DNA of 64,000 bases from Bacteroidetes bacterium HGW-Bacteroidetes-4 (GTDB lineage: Bacteria; Bacteroidota; Bacteroidia; Bacteroidales; SZUA-534), in assembly GCA_002840905.1 (NCBI GenBank), contig PHDD01000014.1, positions 106,712 through 170,711 on the forward strand. Reading direction: 5' to 3'. The first letter of the stretch is position 1; each line of letters starts with the position of its first letter. Shown here piece by piece: positions 42,670 through 50,055 of this stretch. Under the pieces are notes generated by a model. That model was not told the DNA's origin. It made no database searches and saw nothing but the letters and a program-made list of their open reading frames with translations. Made by a program: the position numbers and the translations under genes.

Positions 42670-44850
42670 CTACTTTATTACTATTTTCTTCGATAAAGAA
42701 TTTCCATTATTTTGAGTAAGTTTAACAAAATAGATTCCTTTATTCAATTGACTTACATCGAAACTAATTTTGCCAGACACCAATCCTGAAGGAACTTGTT
42801 GAACCACTTGTCCAAGAATATTAAGTATTTCTATTTTTAATATATCTTCTCCTGCTAAAGTGGTTTCCAAAGTAACCTTGCTACTTGCCGGATTTGGATA
42901 TACCAGCATACCGTTTATATTTTGCCGACTGTTTAGAGGTAATTCTTCTTCAATACCTGTAATAATAATACTAAATTCACCTTCGGCTGCAAATACTGGC
43001 GCAACTTTTCCATCGGCAATATAAGGGATGCCATCACCATCGGAATCATTACCTGTTTCGCCCGACATTTCACTCTCAGCCAATAACATGGGGTTGTATA
43101 CCGATTTAGAAAAACGGGTGTAAATGGCCGTGGCTTCATCATGATTTCCAATTAAAGCAGCTTCACGCAATCCACCGGCAAGAATGGCCAGGTTTTCAGG
43201 ATTGTAGGTTGCCAAATCGTTGCCCAATTCGGTTCTGAATACTTTTAATTCAGGAACATAAAAGTTTGAAATCAAGAAATTGTAAGCTTCATCTGCTGAT
43301 GTCAAGTAACTTTGATTATTGGTTATCTGATAAGCTAAATAAAGTGTTTGAGCAACTGCGGCTTGTGTTTCGGCGGTTTTTACAGAGGCATCGGCACCGG
43401 AACCAATGGTGTACGAGTTATAATACCCACCCTCGGCATCTTTAAGTTTATTTTGAATAAATGCAGCCTGTGCATTAATGGCATCTAAAGCCATGTTGCT
43501 TAAATTTGTACCTGCAAATTCTTCATATACGTTAATCAATGCAATTATTATATAGGCGGCGTTAGTGCTAGAGATGCTTTTTCCCATAACAATGGAACCT
43601 CCATCCAAGTTGGCAACATCAACAAAAGTTCCTTCTGCCATATTATAGTGCATGGCCATAATGTTTTGGAATAATACCATGCTGGCACCAGCCATTGCAT
43701 CATATGGCCCCATCATGCCAGTTTGTGACATAGCTGCAGGGAAAGGATCGCCATCAAAAACTTCGTGATAAGCAAAATGTTCTGCATCATTTATGGATGG
43801 ATCCATCATGTTTTTAAAAGCCGTAGTGCCAAGTAAAAGAGAAAGTTGGTCAAATAAATTACTGCTGGCATCAGTTACAAGTAATTCTGATGCCTGAGGT
43901 GGCAACATGGGGTTCAACATACTTTCAGTAACAGCAATTCGATGCGGAAAATATTTTATTCCATTGTTGGGGTTGTAATTGGCTGCATCTACCATGCCTA
44001 AAGAAGTTCCATCATAAGCCAACTCATTTAACAGGAACATAACCTTATTAATAGCTTCGGCAGTTATAACCAGACCGGCAAAACCGTCAAGGTTGTTACC
44101 TCCATAATATAGGTTATTATTCGGATCGAAATGGGGGTTGTCAACTGAATCAGGAGAATTAGTTCCATCGGCTTCAACGGTGTTTTCTTCGCCATCGTGG
44201 AAAGCTCCTAACATATCTTTAGCCCAGTAGTATTGTTTCCATAACGATTGACCTAAGGCAGCCGGATTCAAAGTTTTATCCATTTTTGATCTGTCCCAGC
44301 GCAGGGTTGAAAAATCCATGGCAAAATCTGGAGCTACTGTTGAAGATAATTGCTGGTTTCCTGATTCAAATTCAGCAAACTGAGGGAAGGGGTTCATGGG
44401 AGCCATTTGATTAGCAATCGTGCTAAAATGCCCCACCATCATCATCAACTGATCGTCTTCTTTAAAACCATTGGTCATTCCTCCAGTAAACATTCCATCA
44501 AAATCAACAGGTTGCATTGCTGCCATTTGTTTTATCATGGGCGACCACATCATGTGAAGTCCAATTCCGGCCCTGGAAATAACCGTTCCCAATAAATACC
44601 TTGAGTACTCATACCCTTCTATTCCTAAGGTGTAGGAAATGGAATCCGGGCTATTAGGCACCATAGGGTCTAATAGATCCAAATCATATCCTAAGGCTTC
44701 AGCAAATGGCTCCCCACTTTTAAATAATTCGTTGGCGAGAAACATTTGTTTTGCAGTATTAAAAACGGTATCGTTCTTAATTACTAACTGAGCATTTAAT
44801 GTGCTAAAAAGCACCAATGCCATTGCTATTAGCGTAATTTTCTTTTTCAT
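42670..44850 (-). CDS. Methionine-rich T9SS-secreted protein
   Basis: The product has 726 residues from ATG 44850 (an in-frame ATG at 44907 would add 19 residues ahead of the signal peptide). Signal peptide ends near STLNAQ. C terminus is a T9SS type A sorting domain (VYPNPASSKVTLE, NKGIYFVKL, LSKKIVIK). The body looks helical, like an alpha/alpha barrel (SYLTSADEAYNFLI, NPENLAILAGGLREAA). It is strikingly rich in methionine: about 12 in one stretch of 58 residues and 8 in another of about 35. I do not recognise the fold family. Single-gene unit under ECF site 6, bounded by a terminator. A surface or outer-membrane role as an oxidant sink is possible (inference). Confidence 0.82.
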   Translation of the reverse strand: MKKKITLIAMALVLFSTLNAQLVIKNDTVFNTAKQMFLANELFKSGEPFAEALGYDLDLLDPMVPNSPDSISYTLGIEGYEYSRYLLGTVISRAGIGLHMMWSPMIKQMAAMQPVDFDGMFTGGMTNGFKEDDQLMMMVGHFSTIANQMAPMNPFPQFAEFESGNQQLSSTVAPDFAMDFSTLRWDRSKMDKTLNPAALGQSLWKQYYWAKDMLGAFHDGEENTVEADGTNSPDSVDNPHFDPNNNLYYGGNNLDGFAGLVITAEAINKVMFLLNELAYDGTSLGMVDAANYNPNNGIKYFPHRIAVTESMLNPMLPPQASELLVTDASSNLFDQLSLLLGTTAFKNMMDPSINDAEHFAYHEVFDGDPFPAAMSQTGMMGPYDAMAGASMVLFQNIMAMHYNMAEGTFVDVANLDGGSIVMGKSISSTNAAYIIIALINVYEEFAGTNLSNMALDAINAQAAFIQNKLKDAEGGYYNSYTIGSGADASVKTAETQAAVAQTLYLAYQITNNQSYLTSADEAYNFLISNFYVPELKVFRTELGNDLATYNPENLAILAGGLREAALIGNHDEATAIYTRFSKSVYNPMLLAESEMSGETGNDSDGDGIPYIADGKVAPVFAAEGEFSIIITGIEEELPLNSRQNINGMLVYPNPASSKVTLETTLAGEDILKIEILNILGQVVQQVPSGLVSGKISFDVSQLNKGIYFVKLTQNNGNSLSKKIVIK

Positions 44851-44958
44851 ACTATTATAGTTTTTTCCAGCTTTTTTGCTGGTATTGGTTCGTACTTTTT
44901 TAATCATTAATTTTCAATTTTTACTTAAAATACCGGCTATTTCAAGATTCTTAACTTA

Positions 44959-44987
44959 TAAGTCGTGAATATTTAAAAACCTGACAA
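44959..44987 (-). promoter_or_regulatory. ECF-type promoter (site 6)
   Basis: TTGTCAGG (44987-44980), 14-nt spacer, CGACTTA (44965-44959) on the minus strand, immediately after the DsbD stop codon and directed at the methionine-rich T9SS protein. Confidence 0.8.
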
Positions 44988-46934
44988 TTACGACTTACCT
45001 CCGTTAAACTTATATAACCCAAGTTTTAAAAATTCCACATAACCCTCAATACTTGTATCATAGCCTTTAACCGGAGCCAATTGTTGTCCTGAATGATTAA
45101 GCAAAACATAGTAAGGTTGTGAATTGGTTTTGTATTTTGTAGTTTGAAAATCGCTCCATTTATTGCCAATGGTTTTTATTTTCTTTCCGGTGGTTGGCGA
45201 AATATACTGTTCACTTTCTGGTAATTTTGTTTTGTCATCCACATAAAGTGAAATCAATATGTATTCATTACTGAGCAGGTTCAATACTGTTTTATCGCTC
45301 CAAACATTGTCTTCCATTTTGCGACAATTAACACAACTCCAACCCGTAAAATCAAGTATTACAGGTTTGTTTACCTCTTTGGCATAAGCCATACCTTCTT
45401 CGTAATCGTGGAAACAATTGAGGTTATGCGGACAATGAAATTCGTTATCGGCAATAACTGTATTTGATTGCGATACACCCGGATTTGAAATCTGACTGCT
45501 CCACCCTTCGGTATAAAAAGCCGGAGGCGGAAAACCGCTAATCAATTTCAAGGGAGCACCCCACATACCGGGAATTAGATACACTACAAAACTAAATACG
45601 AGTATGCCAAAAAGTAAACCCGATATGGAAGTGTGTTTTTGTTCGCTATCGTGTGGGAATCTTAATTTTCCTAATAAATAAAATCCTAAGAGGCTAAAAA
45701 TAACTATCCAAAATGCAATAAATACTTCGCGGGTTAAAAAGCCCCAATGGTAAGCCAAATCGACCGACGATAGAAATTTCATTGCCAAGGCAAGCTCTAT
45801 AAACCCCAACACTACTTTTACTGAATTTAGCCATCCACCTGATTTTGGGAGGGAATTTAACCAACCCGGAAATGCGGCAAACAATGCAAAGGGCATGGCA
45901 AGCGCTAAAGCAAATCCAAACATACCAATGGCAGGGCCTGTTACATCGCCAATAACGGCGGCTTGTACCAACAAACTTCCAATTATGGGGCCGGTACACG
46001 AAAATGAAACCAACGAAAGCGTAAACGCCATAAAGAAAATACCGATTAAGCCTCCTTTATCGGAAGCACGGTCGGAGGCGTTGAGCCATTTATTGGGCAA
46101 CCTAATTTCAAAACCACCAAAAAATGAAATGGCAAACACTACAAAAATGAAGAAGAACGTAAGGTTTACAATCCCATTGCTGGCCATAGCGTTCAACGCA
46201 TCAGGGCCAAGTATTAATGTAATGGCAAGCCCAAGGCTCACATAAATTACTATTATTGATGCGGCGTAAATAAGTGCATTTCGGATACCTTTTGCGCGCG
46301 TTTTACTTTGTTTGGTAAAAAAGCTCACCGTTAGCGGTATCATTGGAAAAACGCAAGGGGTTAGCAAGGCTAGTAAGCCTCCAATAAATCCGGCAAAAAA
46401 AATAGCCCAGTTGGTCATTCCTGATGTTCCAGAATTATCGGGTTGTTTTTCATTTGCCACTGTAAGCTGAGCATTTGTATTTTCAGGTATGATTACATTC
46501 AATTCTATGGTTTCAGGTGGCAGACACATTTCATCGCTGCATACCATATAAGTAGCCTCAATGGTAATTTTAAATTCACCGGGTGTGGTACGAATAATTT
46601 TTTGTGAAAATACAGGAGTGCCTTCAAAATAGGTAACCCTACTGTTATTAAATGCGGGTTCCAGCTTTGAAATAGGTTTACCCTCAAGAGTTTCACCCAC
46701 AAGCTTATAATTACCCGATGGTGTAAATAAAAATGAAGTAGCAACCGGGCCGTTGTCGATAAGCTGTTTTTGGCTGTAAATATGCCATCCTGCATCAATA
46801 CTGGCCTCAAGTTCTAATGCAAGGGTATCGCCCGCAGTATAAACAACTTCAGCTTTCCATTTTACTGGTTGTAAAACCTGCGAAAATCCTGAAATAGATA
46901 CCAACAGGAATAACAGTAATCCTAATACTTTCAT
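44988..46934 (-). CDS. dsbD: Thiol:disulfide interchange protein DsbD
   Basis: The product has 648 residues. Signal peptide, an N-terminal DsbD-alpha-like domain with MVCSDEMCLPPE (the cysteine pair), a membrane core of about eight helices with LTPCVFPMIPL and SFSCTGPIIGS, and a C-terminal thioredoxin domain with TGWSCVNCRKMED near residue 530. It moves electrons from cytosolic thioredoxin (encoded 10 bp upstream) across the inner membrane to periplasmic thioredoxin-fold proteins, several of which are encoded in this island. Confidence 0.94.
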   Translation of the reverse strand: MKVLGLLLFLLVSISGFSQVLQPVKWKAEVVYTAGDTLALELEASIDAGWHIYSQKQLIDNGPVATSFLFTPSGNYKLVGETLEGKPISKLEPAFNNSRVTYFEGTPVFSQKIIRTTPGEFKITIEATYMVCSDEMCLPPETIELNVIIPENTNAQLTVANEKQPDNSGTSGMTNWAIFFAGFIGGLLALLTPCVFPMIPLTVSFFTKQSKTRAKGIRNALIYAASIIVIYVSLGLAITLILGPDALNAMASNGIVNLTFFFIFVVFAISFFGGFEIRLPNKWLNASDRASDKGGLIGIFFMAFTLSLVSFSCTGPIIGSLLVQAAVIGDVTGPAIGMFGFALALAMPFALFAAFPGWLNSLPKSGGWLNSVKVVLGFIELALAMKFLSSVDLAYHWGFLTREVFIAFWIVIFSLLGFYLLGKLRFPHDSEQKHTSISGLLFGILVFSFVVYLIPGMWGAPLKLISGFPPPAFYTEGWSSQISNPGVSQSNTVIADNEFHCPHNLNCFHDYEEGMAYAKEVNKPVILDFTGWSCVNCRKMEDNVWSDKTVLNLLSNEYILISLYVDDKTKLPESEQYISPTTGKKIKTIGNKWSDFQTTKYKTNSQPYYVLLNHSGQQLAPVKGYDTSIEGYVEFLKLGLYKFNGGKS

Positions 46935-46944
46935 AATTCGCTCT

Positions 46945-47265
46945 TTATTTGATATGTTTTTCTAACAGTTGTACAAAATCTTTTTTAGGGGCTGCACCCT
47001 TAATTTTGTCAATAATTTGTCCATTTTTAAAAAACAAAATGGTGGGTATATTCATAATGTTATATTTCTCGGCTATGCGTGGAAATTTATCCACATCCAC
47101 TTTACCAATGCTGACTTTGCCCGCATATTCATTTGAAAGTTCATCGATAATAGGACCTACATATTTACAAGGACCACACCACGCTGCCCAAAAATCGACC
47201 ACTACCAGTTGGTTCGATTGCAGTACCTCATTATCGAAATTTAATGTATGAAATTCTTTTGCCAT
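46945..47265 (-). CDS. trxA: Thioredoxin
   Basis: The product has 106 residues, no signal peptide. Active site VDFWAAWCGPCKYVGPI and cis-proline NIMNIPTILFF. Standard cytosolic thioredoxin, likely the electron donor for the adjacent DsbD and for the cytosolic peroxiredoxins. Confidence 0.95.
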   Translation of the reverse strand: MAKEFHTLNFDNEVLQSNQLVVVDFWAAWCGPCKYVGPIIDELSNEYAGKVSIGKVDVDKFPRIAEKYNIMNIPTILFFKNGQIIDKIKGAAPKKDFVQLLEKHIK

Positions 47266-47278
47266 GATTTTTAAATTT

Positions 47279-47306
47279 AAAAGGCGGAAGTTTGAGTTCC
47301 GCCTTT
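47279..47306. terminator. Hairpin between two thioredoxin genes
   Basis: AAAGGCGGAA and TTCCGCCTTT form a perfect 10-bp stem around a 7-nt loop. The U-tract is weak on the minus side. It could attenuate transcription between the CPAC protein and trxA or stabilise the mRNA. Confidence 0.65.
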
Positions 47307-47321
47307 GAGTTTTAAATTGAT

Positions 47322-47729
47322 TTATTTTACTCCTTTTTTTGCAGTAACCAAGGCTTGAGCCAGCTCATCATTAGGTTTTGCCACACTCACCTGATTTATT
47401 AACACTTTGGTTTTTGCATCAAAAAAATAGGCTACTCCTGTACCGGTGTATGGAGCCATAGCTTTATCCAAGCCTGCTTTTTTCAGCTCTTCAGCCGAAG
47501 CTTTTTTGGTTTCATCGTTAGTAAGGTTGTTTACCACAAATTGAATGGCACCGTCTTTATTGTTTTCCATGAAGGCCGCTTGAGCCCTTGTGCCATTGTT
47601 CTGACAAGCAGGACACCATTCGGCGTGGTTTACTACTGCAATTACTTTAGCCTCGGTTTGCGCCATTGCTGACACAGAAACTAATAAAATAAGCACAAGG
47701 CTTGCAAAAATTGATTTTGTTGTTTTCAT
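47322..47729 (-). CDS. Periplasmic thioredoxin-like protein with WCPAC motif
   Basis: The product has 135 residues, signal peptide ending near SAMAQ. Mature protein begins like a thioredoxin with NHAEWCPACQNNG, but the rest of the fold is unusual (ETKKASAEELKKAG, GTGVAYFFDA) and I cannot assign a named family. Likely a DsbD-dependent periplasmic oxidoreductase. It lies between the DsrE and trxA genes. Confidence 0.78.
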   Translation of the reverse strand: MKTTKSIFASLVLILLVSVSAMAQTEAKVIAVVNHAEWCPACQNNGTRAQAAFMENNKDGAIQFVVNNLTNDETKKASAEELKKAGLDKAMAPYTGTGVAYFFDAKTKVLINQVSVAKPNDELAQALVTAKKGVK

Positions 47730-47750
47730 AATTTTTACATTTTTAGCGAA

Positions 47751-48107
47751 TTAGAAAATTAATACTTGGTATCCATCAGCAATTAGTGTGCGAATACTTG
47801 GATGTTCTTTATATTCGCTTAACAGCGTAATTTTTGCTTTTTCTACCTGGCTTTTAACCCCAAATGCGGCAGCACAAAAAGCGCACGCCCCGGTAATCTG
47901 ATTTTTAACTCCTTTATACAGGCCATGTAATTTATGATTTTCATTTTCGAGTTGTCCAATCCATTTGGTTCCGGCCCCATCGAAAATTAATTTTACCTCG
48001 TCGCCATTTTCAGCGGCTTCGCTGGCTAATACAAAGGCATTCGATACTTTACCTAGTGCTTCAGCGGTATCGGTGTCGGAGAACACCACAATTGCAATTT
48101 TTGACAT
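47751..48107 (-). CDS. DsrE-family cytosolic protein
   Basis: The product has 118 residues without a signal. DsrE fold with the conserved cysteine region GACAFCAAAFG. The family carries or reduces persulfide sulfur; here it may deliver sulfur to EanB or relieve persulfides (inference). First gene of the DsrE/CPAC/trxA/dsbD operon under ECF site 7. Confidence 0.82.
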   Translation of the reverse strand: MSKIAIVVFSDTDTAEALGKVSNAFVLASEAAENGDEVKLIFDGAGTKWIGQLENENHKLHGLYKGVKNQITGACAFCAAAFGVKSQVEKAKITLLSEYKEHPSIRTLIADGYQVLIF

Positions 48108-48147
48108 AATCGTTAAATTTTAAGTTTGTTAATTATTATTTGAATGA

Positions 48148-48176
48148 ATGGTAGGGAGAAATGAAAAACCTGACAA
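48148..48176 (-). promoter_or_regulatory. ECF-type promoter (site 7)
   Basis: TTGTCAGG (48176-48169), 14-nt spacer, CTACCAT (48154-48148) on the minus strand, 41 bp before the DsrE gene. Confidence 0.8.
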
Positions 48177-48207
48177 TTAATTTAGGCTTTAACAACTCAT
48201 TAACAAA

Positions 48208-48921
48208 TTACTTTCTAGTAAACTGATTTTCAAGCTCAGAGCGAGAGATGATGCCTTTGTGTTCGAATGTTTTTTTGCCTCTTTGGTACAATACCAAATA
48301 AGGTACACTGCCCAATTGCAATTCCTTTATCAGCTTTTTACTGGCATCGGCATTTATTTTTACTACGGTAATTTTGCCTTTGTATTCTTCTTTCAGGCTA
48401 TCCATCATGGGCATCATTTTGCGGCAAGGGGCGCACCAAGGTGCATAAAAGTCGACAAAAACAGGTTTGTTTGATTTTATTAGAGCAAAAAATTCGTCGG
48501 GCTCCATTTTGTTGTCTGTATCGGGTTGGGCATTGGGTTCAACAGCAACCGGAAAGTTGTAAAGGTTCCAGTCCATAATGCCTTTTTCAAGATTGTACAC
48601 TTGTGTGTAACCGTTTTTGGTCAATATTTCAGCTGCACGTTTACTGCGGTAACCGGTGTTGCAATAAAGGTAAACAGGTTGGTTTTTAGGCAACAGCAGC
48701 AGCTTTTGCTCAAAATCGAAGGCGTAATAGTTTAGTTGGCCTGCATTGGCTATATGGCTGTTTGCAAACTCTGATGGTGTTCGTACATCGAGCAAAGTGC
48801 CTTTTGAATCTTGAATTATTTTACTAAATTCCTGTGAATTAAGGTTTTTGTAACTTGATTGTTGCGCGTATGCAGAAACAAAAAAAACAAGCAAAACGGG
48901 TAAAAGAAAAAATCTGTTCAT
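48208..48921 (-). CDS. Secreted rhodanese-thioredoxin fusion
   Basis: The product has 237 residues: signal peptide ending near SAYAQ, a rhodanese domain (about 25-125) with LLDVRTPSEF and the active loop YCNTGYRSKRAA, then a thioredoxin domain with DFYAPWCAPCRKM and GSVPYLVLY. Both catalytic cysteine sites are intact. One chain can therefore take sulfane sulfur and reduce the resulting persulfide or disulfide in the periplasm. Own ECF promoter (site 8), monocistronic. Confidence 0.9.
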   Translation of the reverse strand: MNRFFLLPVLLVFFVSAYAQQSSYKNLNSQEFSKIIQDSKGTLLDVRTPSEFANSHIANAGQLNYYAFDFEQKLLLLPKNQPVYLYCNTGYRSKRAAEILTKNGYTQVYNLEKGIMDWNLYNFPVAVEPNAQPDTDNKMEPDEFFALIKSNKPVFVDFYAPWCAPCRKMMPMMDSLKEEYKGKITVVKINADASKKLIKELQLGSVPYLVLYQRGKKTFEHKGIISRSELENQFTRK

Positions 48922-48941
48922 ATATTTTTTAGTTTGAACAG

Positions 48942-48970
48942 ATAGTCGGAAAGTATATTATTCCTGACAA
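48942..48970 (-). promoter_or_regulatory. ECF-type promoter (site 8)
   Basis: TTGTCAGG (48970-48963), 14-nt spacer, CGACTAT (48948-48942) on the minus strand, 21 bp before the rhodanese-thioredoxin ATG. Confidence 0.82.
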
Positions 48971-48976
48971 TATGAA

Positions 48977-49537
48977 TTAATGATTATACCCTTTTGTCTC
49001 ATCCACATTACTTTCAACACCCAAGGCAAGTACAATCCGGTTCACAAAATTAAAGTAGGCAATAACCAAGGTGGCATCTAAAATAGCAGCATCACTTATT
49101 CCTACACCTTTTATTTTATCAATTAATGTGGGTTCACTAAAACTCTCAGGATTCAACGTTAAGCTTTTTGCAAACTGGCATAAAACAAGTTGTCGGTTGT
49201 TTAGTTCAACATTATTAAAATCAGTAATCAATTTCGAAATTTGTTCATCGTTCTTCCAGTAGTGGTTAAGAGCCTCAGCATGATGCAATCGACAATACTC
49301 ACAACCGTTGTTTACCGAAACGATTACGGCCATCATTTCCCGTTCGGCCCGCGAGAGTTCCGATTTTGTAAACATGATTTCAAGATACAAATCCATGTGT
49401 TTTACGATGCTTTCAGGTCGGAGGCTTTGAATTTTATGCACTTCAGCAAGCTTGCCCCGGGTTTCAACCAAGTTGTTGTAAATTTCCAATAAACGTCCGG
49501 TGGCTTCGTTATGCTGAATTACTTTTATACGGCTCAT
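48977..49537 (-). CDS. AhpD-like peroxidase-related protein
   Basis: The product has 186 residues, all helical. The CxxC-H motif reads NGCEYCRLHHAEAL, as in peroxidase-related alkylhydroperoxidase-like proteins. Divergent from the MarR gene, with an 18-bp palindrome between the two starts. It probably detoxifies organic peroxides and is likely the direct MarR target. ECF site 8 begins 7 bp beyond its stop. Confidence 0.87.
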   Translation of the reverse strand: MSRIKVIQHNEATGRLLEIYNNLVETRGKLAEVHKIQSLRPESIVKHMDLYLEIMFTKSELSRAEREMMAVIVSVNNGCEYCRLHHAEALNHYWKNDEQISKLITDFNNVELNNRQLVLCQFAKSLTLNPESFSEPTLIDKIKGVGISDAAILDATLVIAYFNFVNRIVLALGVESNVDETKGYNH

Positions 49538-49561
49538 ATTCTTAATTTTTGAATGTAATTA

Positions 49562-49579
49562 TAGTTACAAATGTAACTA
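49562..49579. promoter_or_regulatory. MarR operator 1
   Basis: TAGTTACAAATGTAACTA: perfect 8-bp arms with AA between, centred in the divergent region of the AhpD-like and MarR genes. The same element with one change lies before the ECF sigma gene (54979-54996). A further degenerate copy (CAGTTACGAATGTTAT) overlaps the MarR start at about 49600-49615. Confidence 0.75.
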
Positions 49580-49613
49580 ATTATTACTATTATTGTGGTC
49601 AGTTACGAATGTT

Positions 49614-50045
49614 ATGGATTATAGTTTTAAAAAATCGCTCGGGCATTTATCCCATGAATTATCCAAAAAACTTGGCTCTAGTTTTGAAAAAAGAATGCAG
49701 GTGATACAACCTTCATTAAAAGCTGAACATTGGAGTGTAATATCCTTACTGCATCAGGAGAGCAATTTGAATCAAATGTCCATTGCACAGGTTTTTGGAT
49801 TCGATAAAGTAAAGGTCTTACGCATTATAAATAAGCTTGAGAAGCAACATATTGTTGTACGAACAATTGATATTTCAGACAAGCGTGCGTATAGAATTAA
49901 CCTAACCGTAATGGGAAATGAGATTTACAATCAGTTAGCTCCTCTAGCAGCGACTACTATTGAGGACGCATTCAGTTCATTTTCGAGGGATGAAAGGGAG
50001 ATTTTTATGAAAAACCTGCAAAAGATATTAAAAAATCTAACTTGA
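49614..50045 (+). CDS. MarR-family transcriptional regulator
   Basis: The product has 143 residues from ATG 49614 (a TTG further upstream would run into the operator). Winged helix with MSIAQVFGFDKVKVLRIINKLEKQ and VVRTIDISDKRAYRINLT (the basic wing, with the DxR motif). It contains no cysteine, so unlike OhrR it cannot sense peroxides through a thiol; a ligand or methionine oxidation would be needed. Palindromes suggest it represses itself, the AhpD-like gene and the ECF sigma gene. Confidence 0.88.
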   Translation: MDYSFKKSLGHLSHELSKKLGSSFEKRMQVIQPSLKAEHWSVISLLHQESNLNQMSIAQVFGFDKVKVLRIINKLEKQHIVVRTIDISDKRAYRINLTVMGNEIYNQLAPLAATTIEDAFSSFSRDEREIFMKNLQKILKNLT

Positions 50046-50055
50046 ACGGATTTTT

